This document shows positions 6,863 to 18,275 of a DNA stretch of 49,629 nucleotides, in pieces. The translations under genes were made by a program, and so were the position numbers. Position 1 is the stretch's first letter. Every line of letters begins with the position of its first letter. Origin of the DNA: a virus. The stretch spans positions 1 to 49,629 of the IMG/VR virus record IMGVR_UViG_3300008114_000084; one strand, written 5' to 3'. The notes beneath the pieces are model-generated. The model did no database searches and had not been told where the DNA came from. It saw nothing but the letters and a program-made list of their open reading frames with translations.

Positions 6863-9145
6863 TTATATTAATAAGTTACCTTGGTTATCCTCGGTAGGTG
6901 TTGTTATAGACTGCGTTATATTAGCATTTATATTTGTTGTTGCCCCTGTAAATAAATTCTGAACATATCCAACATTTATAGGTGAAGAAGCATATAAAAC
7001 ATTAGCTGAAGAATTCCTAACTATACCTGTGCATTTTATAACATTACATAAGTTTTGTAATTCAAAAGCATGAGCAGTGGAAAGATTTCTTTTAGCCTGT
7101 GCAACCCCCATAATAAAATTAGTTCCAGTTATTGATGAATCGCAAACTATAGCTGATGTATTTTCAGATAAAGAATTAAATCCCCATATGCTTATATCAT
7201 CTCCTCCTATTCTTATCCCTGGACCTCCACCATCTCCTCTAGTGTTAACTGCTTTAATATCCCTATATCTAGTCGAGGTATTTAAAAAATAAGCTGCAGC
7301 ACTTGCAGAAAATGCTTTAGCAGTAACATTAATTAAATAACAATCGGATCCCGTTGGTCCATTATAAATTCCTATTCCCCCAACTGATTCACCAACAGAA
7401 TTTGATATTTCTATAGAATCAGAATTATCTATGTAGATTCCGTATGCTTCTCTTTCTCCGTATCCTATACAGTTATCTATTATATAATTTCCTGCTGATA
7501 CATTATCTATAATAGATATACCAGATTCGCCACTCCCGCTTCCTCTACCGTAACAATTTATTATATTTTTTGGGGAAGACTTTCCTGAAAAATTATTTAA
7601 TATTATTCCTGATCCTGTGCCAGATAAAACTATTCCTTGTGTGTTTATTAAATTACATTCTGTTGCAGAAATAGAATATGTATCGTTAGAAATGATCTTT
7701 GAATCTATAACATTTGATGTTTCTAAAACAGCATATCCGGATAATGTAATATTGCTTATACTTGATCCCCTAGTAAAAATATCGCCAGTACCACTTATGT
7801 TATCTAAACTAGATTCAGTAGAAACAACTGTTCCTAATACCCTAATATCTTTTATTAAGGAGCTAGTAATAGGACTTCCTGTGTTTTCCGCTCCGTATAC
7901 TGCAACTGTTGAGCTTTCAGCTACACTGTTACCACCTTGTACTTCTCCACCTAACGAATATAAAGTTGCTCCCCTTCCTACATTATCGCTATATAAATAT
8001 ATTCCGCTTAAGAAAATATAGCTTTCGTTGAATATAGCTGAAGCACCTATAGTTGAGTTTAATCTAATTACCCTACCATTAAATAAATAAGATTCCCCAG
8101 TAACTAATATTGCTGGTTTTGTCGATGTTTCATCGAGAGTATAAGAATGTCCATTAAGGTTTACCCCTTTGAAAGTTCCGTCGAAATCTAATGAAATGGA
8201 TGTTGTCTCAGTCACGTTACAGAACATGTGTATAATGTCTTCCGTTGATGTTACTGCTGCCTTTGCTAGAGCAAAAGTGGAATAAGTTGTTAAATTTCCC
8301 GATGTGTCAAATATCCCCCATGGATCACCATAAATACTTCCGGGTGATCCTGTCGGTCCAGTATCACCTGTTGGTCCTGTTGGTCCAGTATCACCAGTTG
8401 GCCCAGTAGCTCCTGTTGCCCCAGTAGCTGCTGCTAGTTGTCCTACTGATGTTATAACATATGAGTAATTTGCACTACCTTCAGTGTAAAAAATAACACT
8501 ACGTGATGTCGTATCCAGATTATTAAGATAGAGTCTAACAATGATTCTATTAGTTGGTGATATAGATGTTGTAGATAATACTACATCTACATTAAGTTCA
8601 GCGGGATTAATTGCGTCAACATAGGGTAGCACAGCCACATTTGATGTTATAGTACTTCCTATTGGAGTACCCGTAGAATCAGCTAATTGGAGTTCAATAT
8701 ATCCTTCTAAATCAGCATTTGAAGATGGTAATAAGTAATGTATCTGGAATCTTTGAACTCCTGAAGGGATTATAGAGAATCCTAATTGTGGAGTTATAAA
8801 ATCTTGGACCATAACACCAGTTTGCAAACTAGTTAAATTTGTTGTTAATGTTACTTGCCCTGTTGTTGTTGGAATTAAACTTAATTCTTTATATCCACTA
8901 ACATCCGAATTTACACTTTGATTAAAATAATATATTTGACCAGAAGAAATTCCATCTGCTCCAGTAGCACCAGTAGCACCAGTATCACCAGTAGCACCAG
9001 TACCTCCAGTTGGACCTGTTGGACCTATTGAATATCCAGGACTTACGAAATCCCAAGCATAACCGTTCCATCTCCACCTATCTAAATTTGGACTTATATA
9101 AATTTGATTAAGTACGGGATTTGCTGGCCAATCTATTTGAGACAT
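6863..9145 (-). CDS. Tail fibre/tailspike: WNGYAWD module, collagen-like repeats and a beta-helix
   Basis: 760 residues. The N-terminus (residues 5-31) has WPANPVLNQIYI followed by WRWNGYAWD, shared with the protein at 12271. Two short Gly-X-Y collagen-like stretches follow (about residues 41-65 and 239-272) on either side of a beta-rich domain. From about residue 280 to 730 the sequence is a regular run of short Asn/Ser/Gly/Ile-rich strands (for example GISIIDNVSAGNYIIDNCIG) typical of right-handed parallel beta-helices of the pectate-lyase type found in phage tailspikes. Such proteins bind or cut surface polysaccharide. The gene has a GGATATATA element 20 nt upstream and a terminator before that, so it starts a transcription unit. 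Confidence 0.75.
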   Translation of the reverse strand: MSQIDWPANPVLNQIYISPNLDRWRWNGYAWDFVSPGYSIGPTGPTGGTGATGDTGATGATGADGISSGQIYYFNQSVNSDVSGYKELSLIPTTTGQVTLTTNLTSLQTGVMVQDFITPQLGFSIIPSGVQRFQIHYLLPSSNADLEGYIELQLADSTGTPIGSTITSNVAVLPYVDAINPAELNVDVVLSTTSISPTNRIIVRLYLNNLDTTSRSVIFYTEGSANYSYVITSVGQLAAATGATGATGPTGDTGPTGPTGDTGPTGSPGSIYGDPWGIFDTSGNLTTYSTFALAKAAVTSTEDIIHMFCNVTETTSISLDFDGTFKGVNLNGHSYTLDETSTKPAILVTGESYLFNGRVIRLNSTIGASAIFNESYIFLSGIYLYSDNVGRGATLYSLGGEVQGGNSVAESSTVAVYGAENTGSPITSSLIKDIRVLGTVVSTESSLDNISGTGDIFTRGSSISNITLSGYAVLETSNVIDSKIISNDTYSISATECNLINTQGIVLSGTGSGIILNNFSGKSSPKNIINCYGRGSGSGESGISIIDNVSAGNYIIDNCIGYGEREAYGIYIDNSDSIEISNSVGESVGGIGIYNGPTGSDCYLINVTAKAFSASAAAYFLNTSTRYRDIKAVNTRGDGGGPGIRIGGDDISIWGFNSLSENTSAIVCDSSITGTNFIMGVAQAKRNLSTAHAFELQNLCNVIKCTGIVRNSSANVLYASSPINVGYVQNLFTGATTNINANITQSITTPTEDNQGNLLI

Positions 9146-9164
9146 GCTAATATTTTTATTTACT

Positions 9165-9173
9165 TATATATCC
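9165..9173 (-). promoter_or_regulatory. GGATATATA late-promoter-like element
   Basis: The minus strand reads GGATATATAAG 20 nt before the ATG at 9145 and about 36 nt after a strong terminator. Spacing and sequence repeat those at 2180, 17849 and 30213. It is the best candidate for recognition by the gp55-type sigma encoded at 27253, by analogy with T4 late promoters (TATAAATA). The assignment is inferred from position. Confidence 0.55.
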
Positions 9174-9209
9174 GATTTTTTTATTATTAAGAACTAGATA
9201 GCACAAATA

Positions 9210-9237
9210 AAAAAAGGATCCCTTTCGAGATCCTTTT
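9210..9237 (-). terminator. Rho-independent terminator
   Basis: AAAAGGATC at 9212-9220 pairs with GATCCTTTT at 9229-9237 around an 8-nt loop. On the minus strand the stem is followed by a run of seven T residues. It lies 25 bases after the stop of the adhesin gene (9263) and before the promoter-like element of the next gene. The A-rich outer stem also permits function in the plus direction. Confidence 0.85.
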
Positions 9238-9262
9238 AGAATTATGAATATTTATTATTAAA

Positions 9263-11653
9263 TTATGATTGAACCGTTTCCACTAGATTAAAATATTCAG
9301 TAGCTGTACTTGTAATATTTATTGTTCTAGTTGAATCCTCCCACCCATCTTGAACTGAAAGTACCTCTATCACATATTCATTATTATATGATGATGGAAG
9401 ATCGTAGAAAGTAATACTTCTAAATCCATTAGTTATAGATCCGCTTCCTATTGAAACTTGCTGAATATTATCAGGACCAAATTCAAAAAGTCTATAGAGA
9501 TTAATATTAGAATCTATAATTGTATCTGTTCCGCCAACAACGTCTACATTTAAATTAATAACTCTATCTAGATTTATATCTACAGAAACATCCGAAGCTC
9601 CATCATATGATCCTGAAGCTCCCCTTTCTGGATAATCTGGAGATAATGCTGCATATACGTTGATCATCTGTGAATCGTTATTAGGTATAGTGAATTCATA
9701 ATATCCATTGCTATCAGTGTTACCTGTATAACTCCAAGTATCTCCATCAACAGATACTTCCGCTTTCGCTAGTGGATTATCGTTTTCGTCTCTAACATAT
9801 CCATAAACGATATTATCTCCTGGATTTACATAATTTAGTTCGAAATTAATTTCTACTGAAGGAACCTCTTTTTCAACAACAATATTTGAATATTCGTATT
9901 CTCCATATCCTCCTGCTTCTACTGTTATTCTATCCAATCTTCCAAAAGGAACATCTAAGAAAATATAATTCCCGTTTTCGTCTGTTGAAACCGATCTATT
10001 AAGGGGAGATAATCCAACTTTAGCCTTGCTTATTCCAACACCATTATCATCTGTAACTTTACCCCATACTCTACCGTCTATTTCACTTATAGGAGTAACT
10101 TCGCAAAGATCATTAAATGAAAGGGTCAATTGTACATTGGAAATAGAATCACAGAATATTCTATTCGCAAAATCTGAAGATTCTCTTTGGTCAGCTTGAA
10201 TAGCTTTAAGGTTATCGTTACAATCTACATAAACTGAAATTTTATCAGCATTGAAAAGAACTCTAGATCCTATTAGATGAAGTAATTTAATGAAATCGTC
10301 ATAAAACTTAACTCCAGTGGAGAATAAATCATTAAGCTCCTCTCTTCTTATATCACCATCTTCTAATATACTTAATTCTTGATCAACTCTATCATGTAAA
10401 TCCCTAGATATTCTAGTATCTATTGTATATTTTGGAGCTACGTTATGTAATTTTGCCCAATTTTCTTCCCCATTTGCACCTTCTAAATAAACCCCCAAAA
10501 TACATCCTCCGTAAAGAAGTTCTTGATAAGTCTTATCTTTAGTTTCGTTCCATTTTTGATAAAACTCATAAAGCTTATACCAAAGATCTGATCTTCCTTC
10601 AAAGAATTCTACAACATTTAATGGACTTGGGTTGCAAAGATCTAAATACCTTCCTTGCCAATCTCCACCAGGAAGGGGAATATAAAAACGTCTTTCTCCG
10701 TTACCCTCTATCCATAATCTATACGGTGAATATATTTCAGCATCTTTTGCAGCTGTTGCTCTTCCGTCTTTTATAGATGCTGATTGATAAGAAAGAGTTA
10801 ATCCGCAAGCAGATTGAGCTCCTGTCACTAAGTATGGAGATATATTAGAAGAAACTCCAAAGTTATTATACAGATAAGTGTCACAAGCATCTGGAACGTT
10901 TGTACCAAAAACTATATTAGTTTTTTTACAATCATCCATACAAACATTTTTAAGGGATTTGCGGATATAGCATATCTCTCCTTTTTTAAAATCAACATCT
11001 TTTATTTTAAAAATGTAATATTTCTCTGTTTTTCTGTCCAACATATAAAGAATAAGAGATTCAGGTCTAACTGGACCCACTGCTTCTAAAGCATTAGCTC
11101 TTTGTTGAAGATCTGAAATACCTCCCCATCTTAAATATTTTAAATAGTTTATTGATGGATTATAAAGATCTACACCATCATATTCCTCAGGATATGCAAA
11201 CCAAACTCCTTTTGGTGTATCTTCGGAAGGTTCTTTTTCTTGGAATACGTTATATAATAAGGATCCTTCATATTTTTCAGGATCTGCTAATTTAAGTCCA
11301 ACATAGTCAGATATAGTATCTGTTAAGCATCCTGAAAGGCAAACGATTGCGATATCTTGAGATTCCTCAGTTCCGCTTTCTGTTAGATTTGTTTCCACGT
11401 CACAAGGGTCCCATCCACCTATTTGATTTCCTTTAGTGTCCCAAGCCCATACGTCTCCGTTCCAGATTTGTTCTGCTAGTGCTCTAGATTTTTTAATTTG
11501 CTCGACATCGAATTTTTTTCCTAGGTCGATGGTGGAATTTGCTTTCAATCTAATTCCACCAAGATCTGAAATAATAAGATCTCTTGAAAGTAGGTTAGTA
11601 ACTTTAAAGATGTAATTCTCATTATCAGATTTTGTTGATGCGGCTGCGTTCAT
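9263..11653 (-). CDS. Large structural/adhesin protein with two carboxypeptidase-regulatory-like domains
   Basis: 796 residues. The N-terminus (YIFKVTNLLSRDLIISDLGG then IRLKANSTIDLG) looks like a phage baseplate or fibre attachment segment. The middle (residues ~90-510) is aromatic- and Cys-rich and unassigned. The C-terminal part holds two copies of a CarboxypepD_reg-like fold: GRVWGKVTDDNGVGISKAKV...STDENGNYIF and YGYVRDENDNPLAKAEVSV...TDSNGYYEFTI. Such domains are common in outer-membrane and adhesion proteins of Bacteroidota, consistent with a host-recognition role. A GAATATATAC element lies 15 nt upstream of the start and a strong terminator follows the stop, so it may be a single-gene unit. 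Confidence 0.65.
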   Translation of the reverse strand: MNAAASTKSDNENYIFKVTNLLSRDLIISDLGGIRLKANSTIDLGKKFDVEQIKKSRALAEQIWNGDVWAWDTKGNQIGGWDPCDVETNLTESGTEESQDIAIVCLSGCLTDTISDYVGLKLADPEKYEGSLLYNVFQEKEPSEDTPKGVWFAYPEEYDGVDLYNPSINYLKYLRWGGISDLQQRANALEAVGPVRPESLILYMLDRKTEKYYIFKIKDVDFKKGEICYIRKSLKNVCMDDCKKTNIVFGTNVPDACDTYLYNNFGVSSNISPYLVTGAQSACGLTLSYQSASIKDGRATAAKDAEIYSPYRLWIEGNGERRFYIPLPGGDWQGRYLDLCNPSPLNVVEFFEGRSDLWYKLYEFYQKWNETKDKTYQELLYGGCILGVYLEGANGEENWAKLHNVAPKYTIDTRISRDLHDRVDQELSILEDGDIRREELNDLFSTGVKFYDDFIKLLHLIGSRVLFNADKISVYVDCNDNLKAIQADQRESSDFANRIFCDSISNVQLTLSFNDLCEVTPISEIDGRVWGKVTDDNGVGISKAKVGLSPLNRSVSTDENGNYIFLDVPFGRLDRITVEAGGYGEYEYSNIVVEKEVPSVEINFELNYVNPGDNIVYGYVRDENDNPLAKAEVSVDGDTWSYTGNTDSNGYYEFTIPNNDSQMINVYAALSPDYPERGASGSYDGASDVSVDINLDRVINLNVDVVGGTDTIIDSNINLYRLFEFGPDNIQQVSIGSGSITNGFRSITFYDLPSSYNNEYVIEVLSVQDGWEDSTRTINITSTATEYFNLVETVQS

Positions 11654-11668
11654 AGTAGTTTTTATTTG

Positions 11669-11677
11669 TATATATTC
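11669..11677 (-). promoter_or_regulatory. Late-promoter-like element GAATATATA
   Basis: The minus strand reads GAATATATAC 15 nt before the ATG at 11653. It differs from the GGATATATA consensus at one base. Position and spacing support a promoter for the large adhesin gene. Confidence 0.45.
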
Positions 11678-11732
11678 TAAAATTCCAATAAAATACTACT
11701 ATACATGGAGTATCGACTAAAAAAATAATTAT

Positions 11733-12278
11733 TTATTTATTTGGGGAAAGTATAGATGTAAATATAAGCTGCACGCCAGGATTTTGAACATTTTCTCCTT
11801 TTACAAATATTGAAATCTCAGATCCTCCTAAGATTTTATATTCGGATCTACCACAAGCTATCTTATTACCTTCTGATTTTAAAGATGCTATTATTTCATC
11901 ATTAACATAAATTATAGCCTCCCATTCTTTTTCTTCTCTTGATGATAGAGATATACCCACAAGAACACAATCGTTCCAAGAAATAAATGGTGTTATATTT
12001 GTATAATTTCCTCCTGCTCTCTTTATAAATCTATCTGTTACTCCCTCACATCCGTTCCAATCCTCAGAAGCATCAAATGTAAAAGTCATTTGATTTACAA
12101 TTTCTGCTGGATTCTTGTGATCTACATAATCAACAGGTATCGGTTTATCGTCATATTGTTCTCTGGTAATCTCTATACCGCTATTGTCTAGGTATATTAT
12201 TTTTTTCCTTGTAACAACATCCCCATTGGGTAGAGTTATCTGGTATTCCTTTATTTGATATGATCCGATATTAGACAT
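11733..12278 (-). CDS. Unknown virion-associated protein in fibre cluster
   Basis: 181 residues, family not recognised. It starts with a beta-rich region (SYQIKEYQITLPNGDVVTRK) and contains four scattered Cys residues and several Trp. Its N-terminus overlaps the stop of the preceding fibre-like gene by 8 bases, a sign of coupled translation. No signal peptide or membrane segment is visible. Its place between two fibre-type proteins suggests a small virion decoration or fibre-adaptor protein, which is inference. Confidence 0.6.
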   Translation of the reverse strand: MSNIGSYQIKEYQITLPNGDVVTRKKIIYLDNSGIEITREQYDDKPIPVDYVDHKNPAEIVNQMTFTFDASEDWNGCEGVTDRFIKRAGGNYTNITPFISWNDCVLVGISLSSREEKEWEAIIYVNDEIIASLKSEGNKIACGRSEYKILGGSEISIFVKGENVQNPGVQLIFTSILSPNK

Positions 12279-12813
12279 TGGTTAGTTTAATTTTTATTTC
12301 TATTCTAGATCTAAGATTAGTAGGATTAGTTGACCATGTAGGTGTAGTCCATTTTATGTATAACTTATCCCCTCTAGATATAGATACAGGTGTATCTAGG
12401 TTTATACTTAAAGCTTCCACTGTATCTGTTGGGATATTAGTATCAAATACGTTTAACCCTTTAGTTTCATTGTATAGTAAATAATTAGATAACTCTGAGG
12501 ATCCTGTTACCATTCCTGGATATAAAAGAATAGAATATCCTGTTATCTCGCCATCAAAGAGAGATAAAACCTTAGAAGCATCAGATAATGTTGTTAGTGG
12601 TAATTGGTCATTAAAATCCCCGAAGAAATATAACTGATTGTCTATGGGAGATATTGATGAGTGTCTAAATATAATAGAGCTATATGGCTGAACTGGTATA
12701 GCACCAGCTGAATCCCAAGCATATCCGTTCCATATCCATGTTTTTCCGTTATCTGTATAGATGTATCCTATATCTAATCCCATTCTGGGTGGATTTGTTG
12801 GCCAGTTTGACAT
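12271..12813 (-). CDS. Short fibre-like protein with N-terminal WNGYAWD module
   Basis: 180 residues. Residues 3-34 (WPTNPPRMGLDIGYIYTDNG then KTWIWNGYAWD) match the N-terminal module of the beta-helix fibre at 6863. The pattern W-P-x-N-P...W-x-W-N-G-Y-A-W-D resembles small carbohydrate-binding or fibre-anchoring modules in phage structural proteins. The remaining ~140 residues are beta-rich, with DKLYIKWTTPTW near the end. The shared N-terminus suggests both proteins dock on the same virion site and carry different distal domains. It sits between an unknown 407-residue protein and the 181-residue protein, with an 8-base overlap to the latter. Confidence 0.65.
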   Translation of the reverse strand: MSNWPTNPPRMGLDIGYIYTDNGKTWIWNGYAWDSAGAIPVQPYSSIIFRHSSISPIDNQLYFFGDFNDQLPLTTLSDASKVLSLFDGEITGYSILLYPGMVTGSSELSNYLLYNETKGLNVFDTNIPTDTVEALSINLDTPVSISRGDKLYIKWTTPTWSTNPTNLRSRIEIKIKLTNV

Positions 12814-12821
12814 AATTTATT

Positions 12822-14045
12822 CTATTTAATTATATTTTTTTTATACTTACCCTTCAATAAAATATCTAATATTTCATCACTATGGTCTTTTTTCCAGTAT
12901 GATTTAATTAGGTAATTATCTGACCTTGTTAAAGATCCCGATGGAAATGTATTACTTTCTCTTTCGTTATATATTAATCTATATCTTTCGTTTATATCTG
13001 ATCTTATAGCTCCAGCTAAATCGTTTTTTGTAGCATCTTGTTCTACATTATCTAATGGTAATTTACTTTCGTTTATTAACGGAAATAGCGAATCAATAAT
13101 ATTTCCATCTACGTCTAATAATTCCACAATGTATCCAATCTCAGGATCTTTATCTAACTCAATAGATTCTTCAGGGTCTAAATATTTAGGTAAGTATTTA
13201 CAAGTAAAATCTAAAGATGTTTCAAATTCCTCAGGACTAGCTCCATTTAGATCTGAGGTAAATTTAGATATCGAATATCCATTAGGATCTATTTTTGATT
13301 CCAATACTTCAGTTTTTAATAGCTGATTTCCTTTGTTAATATATTGATAGATTTTGTAACTATCTGTTTGTATAGGTCCTGTCTTTGTAATAGAGTATGT
13401 CCTTATGTTTATATAAGAAAAATCCCCATTTATCCAATCAACTATTCCGTCTATTTTATCCTTATTATAGCTTTGAATGCCGTGATTTTTATAAAAGTCA
13501 AATAGAGATTGTGTACTTACTATAAAATCCTTAAAATTAAAGTCATCTACATTTCTTCTTAAATATCTAAAAACAGCTTCTTGTCTATCATCCCTACATT
13601 TTTTTATGTTGTTATTGAATTCGTCCCAATTGATTAGGATATCGTCCTCACTAAGTATTTTTTTTATTATTTCTGAATCAGGTATAAAATGCTTACACAG
13701 GATATTTAATTCAATCTCAGTGAATGAATCAATATCCACTGAATCATTACCATTCTTTTCTTTGTATTTTTTGGAAGAATATATTAGTTCAAGCTCATCT
13801 AAAAAATTTATATAATCCATTCCTGAAAATGCCCATAGATCATTTAGATTTGATATTGATAATATATTTTCATATCCATCTATTTCAGAGTCTGAATATA
13901 TCCAGGGAGCATTTCCTTTTAGGTCTTTTATGTCCCAATTAAAAATATCGACGTTAATTATTTTTCCGTCAATCTTAAAAGCCAGAAGTTTTCCTTGATC
14001 CTTAGAAATTGAATGTCTTCTATATGAATTGTTTTCTCTTATCAT
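12822..14045 (-). CDS. Unknown acidic structural protein
   Basis: 407 residues, rich in Asp, Asn, Ile and Tyr, with no recognised family. No transmembrane segment, signal peptide or catalytic motif can be seen. It begins 6 bases after the stop of the collagen-like fibre and ends 8 bases before the next gene, in the fibre cluster. The N-terminal RRHSISKDQGKLLAFKIDGK is basic; the rest alternates helical and beta-like stretches. A virion role is inferred from context only. Confidence 0.6.
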   Translation of the reverse strand: MIRENNSYRRHSISKDQGKLLAFKIDGKIINVDIFNWDIKDLKGNAPWIYSDSEIDGYENILSISNLNDLWAFSGMDYINFLDELELIYSSKKYKEKNGNDSVDIDSFTEIELNILCKHFIPDSEIIKKILSEDDILINWDEFNNNIKKCRDDRQEAVFRYLRRNVDDFNFKDFIVSTQSLFDFYKNHGIQSYNKDKIDGIVDWINGDFSYINIRTYSITKTGPIQTDSYKIYQYINKGNQLLKTEVLESKIDPNGYSISKFTSDLNGASPEEFETSLDFTCKYLPKYLDPEESIELDKDPEIGYIVELLDVDGNIIDSLFPLINESKLPLDNVEQDATKNDLAGAIRSDINERYRLIYNERESNTFPSGSLTRSDNYLIKSYWKKDHSDEILDILLKGKYKKNIIK

Positions 14046-15399
14046 TTGATATTATCCTATTTTAATTAGATCTAGATGTAGATCCCTAACATTTACACCT
14101 GTAGTACTTGTTAAATTATTTATCAATGGATATACTAAATCCCCGCTATTTAATTCTATTAAATCACTAACTACTACTGACTCTCTAAAGTTAGCTGACA
14201 AGTTAACAACTTGCTCATTCTGATTTCCTGCAGTTATTCCATTAATTGATAATAGGGTACCAAAGTTGGTTATCCCAGCAGTTGCTAATGGAGTTGTTGT
14301 TAATGTTGCCTTGAATTTAGTTCCATTTGTTCCTGAATATAATAGTCCAGGTGCTGGATTAACTATTATTTGTATATCATCTATAGAAGCGGGAGGTTGT
14401 GTACCTATGCTATTATCATTCTCCCATGAAAATACGATTCTTACATTTGATGCAGTAAAAACTGAAGCATTAACAGATACTGCTGACTGAGCTGTGAATC
14501 CTGCTCCTAATAGATTATAATTAACAGCTCCACCTCCTAAAGATACACCTGCTACTGGTGTAGTTGCCGGTGTTGTAATATAAAGACGAAGCCTATCTAA
14601 TCCTGTTTCTCCCTGAACTCTAATATTAAAAGATATAGTTATTGAATAAGCATATTCAGGTACAACGATGTCCCTATAGAAATGAGATATCTGAGCGGTA
14701 GTTATAGTATATGCGTTATTTACACCTAGATCATTAGATATGTATGCTCCGTTTCCTGCTCCATTTGCTCCTGTTGTTCCTACGTACCAAGCATTTGTAG
14801 AATCGTTTACTGATGTCCATCCGTTAGATACAAAAGTGCTTCCGTTTTCGAATCCTCCGTCACCAGTAGAGCTTAAAAGTATATCTGCTGGTAATGACGT
14901 AAATTCCGGGGTATTTAATGTACCTAAAGATTGAGTACCGCTAATTTTTCTCCATGTGTTAGAAACTGCTAGAGATGTTGTATTTGTGTTGTTTGTAAAA
15001 TAAGAAATTCCCCTTTCAGTTCCTAAAGCAGGACCGGTAGGTCCGTCGATACCATTAAATACCCAAGAAAAAGAGTAGGGTTTAGTTAAATCAAAGATAC
15101 CAGATCCGGATAAAAATGTTAATCCAAATGACCAATAGCTACCACCTAAGGTATTAATAAGAGCATTTATACTGTATATTGCAGATACACTAGAATCACC
15201 GACCTCAGTTACTTTTAAATACCCAGTATTTAATGATCCTACGTATGTTAGAGCTTCTTGAAACCATGCTAAATAACTTATATTTTCAAAGTTAAATTTG
15301 TTAAAAAGTAAAGAAGTAACTAATGTTAGATCTGTAGAATCTGAATAGAAATATGTAGCTCCTGGAAGTCCTAGACTTATATCTCCATCATATTGCCAT

Positions 15400-17160
<1,761 letters not shown>

Positions 17161-17245
17161 AGTACCTGAAGCAGAACTTACTGGAATACTACCAGTAACT
17201 GTTACTGTAGCTCCATTTCCGCTTGCTCCTAATCCAGGTAGAGCT

Positions 17246-17827
17246 TTAATGTTTATTGTGTTTAATGAATAATCTGCTAAACAAGGACCAAGTTACACCA
17301 TTATATAAAACTGCTATAGTTTCCCCGTTTATACCAGTAGATCCTATATCAAATGAAAATGATGCCTGTACCTCACCAAAATTTAAAAACGCTTCATAAT
17401 CGCCGCCTATAAATCTTATTTGCCCAGGTACTCCTGGTCTTAATGATTCATTTATATAAGTTCTATCTGTTATTAATCTAAGTCTACCTCCAGAGTTAGA
17501 ATTACCAACTACTGCATCTCTACCTATATAAGCATCATTTAATGTTATTATACCATTTGATGTTATCTCTCCGTTACTTCCTTTTAGTTGGATGGATGAA
17601 TTTCCACTAACAGGAAGTCTTAATATATCAGCAGTTATTGTACCAGTAGTTATCTTACCAGTAGGAAAATTTAAGGTCTTGTCTTGTATTGAAACGCCAA
17701 ATGATCTATTAATAAGAAGTATAGCTTCTTGTAGCTGAGAAAAATTAGCATTTGTTATAGAATTATTGGCCCCTATTGTATTGGAAGACAATAACTGTTT
17801 TATCGTAATCTGATTAAGTTCCTTCAT
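17246..17827 (-). CDS. N-terminal segment of a frame-broken collagen-like tail fibre
   Basis: 193 codons. The N-terminus ([16 protein letters not shown] and on to [14 protein letters not shown]) looks like a helical fibre attachment domain, followed by beta-rich repeats ([22 protein letters not shown]). The last natural residues are [11 protein letters not shown]; then the frame gives [11 protein letters not shown] and a stop, while the +1 frame continues as [18 protein letters not shown] into the collagen-like segment at 17160. A single +1 change at 17276-17287 restores the join. With both changes, 17827-14052 would encode one fibre of about 1,257 residues. It is preceded by a GGATATATA element. 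Confidence 0.6.
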   Translation of the reverse strand: MKELNQITIKQLLSSNTIGANNSITNANFSQLQEAILLINRSFGVSIQDKTLNFPTGKITTGTITADILRLPVSGNSSIQLKGSNGEITSNGIITLNDAYIGRDAVVGNSNSGGRLRLITDRTYINESLRPGVPGQIRFIGGDYEAFLNFGEVQASFSFDIGSTGINGETIAVLYNGVTWSLFSRLFIKHNKH

Positions 17828-17848
17828 CCCGGAATATTATGTTTAGAA

Positions 17849-17857
17849 TATATATCC
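17849..17857 (-). promoter_or_regulatory. GGATATATA late-promoter-like element
   Basis: The minus strand reads CCGGATATATATTC 21 nt before the ATG at 17827. CCGGA (17829-17833) and TCCGG (17855-17859) flank it as a short inverted repeat. It would drive the collagen-like fibre gene and separates the fibre cluster from the replication genes. Confidence 0.55.
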
Positions 17858-17873
17858 GGATTTTAAATCTCAA

Positions 17874-18275
17874 TCAACTTATTAGAGTTTCAATCTCCTT
17901 ATAAAAAGAATTAAATTTAGATGGAAAAAAAATTTTAAGTTCTTCTATCTCCCTATTAGATAGACTATACTTATCTTTTATGAAGTTTATAACTTCTTCT
18001 TTATACTCTTTTTTCTCCTTTTCCTTCTCTTTTTTTGATGTTTTTGTCCATACCCAAGATGGATTATTTTTGTGTTTGTGTGTTATAAATATCTTCCAAA
18101 AGTCTACTACTTTTTCGGGATTTATTTTTATATTATTAAATGAATTAGCTTGAAGGGGATATGCTATAGAACATATACGATTAACCATAAATAGATTTCT
18201 AGCTTTATCTCTATCACTTATCTTATCCCAAGCTTTGGAATAAAATGATTTTATTATATCAAATGGATTATTCAT
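17874..18275 (-). CDS. Possible clamp-loader small subunit (gp62-like)
   Basis: 133 residues. LFMVNRICSIAYPLQANSFN (about residues 28-47) resembles the F-M-I/V-N-R-x-x-S...AN-x-x-N element of T4-like gp62 proteins, followed by a V/I-x-D-F-W and an NPSWVWTK stretch comparable to their F-x-K-W. T4 gp62 is longer (187 residues), so this would be a reduced form. gp62 is the single subunit that completes the gp44 pentamer ring and helps load the sliding clamp. The gene lies three genes downstream of gp44 in the same operon; its ATG overlaps the stop of RNase H. Match by eye only. Confidence 0.4.
   Translation of the reverse strand: MNNPFDIIKSFYSKAWDKISDRDKARNLFMVNRICSIAYPLQANSFNNIKINPEKVVDFWKIFITHKHKNNPSWVWTKTSKKEKEKEKKEYKEEVINFIKDKYSLSNREIEELKIFFPSKFNSFYKEIETLIS

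Noticed and set aside
14266-14490. Plus-strand frames within the fibre and sheath genes (14266, 7617, 44052 and others)
   Set aside because: Shadows of well-supported minus-strand genes with no leader or family signal.
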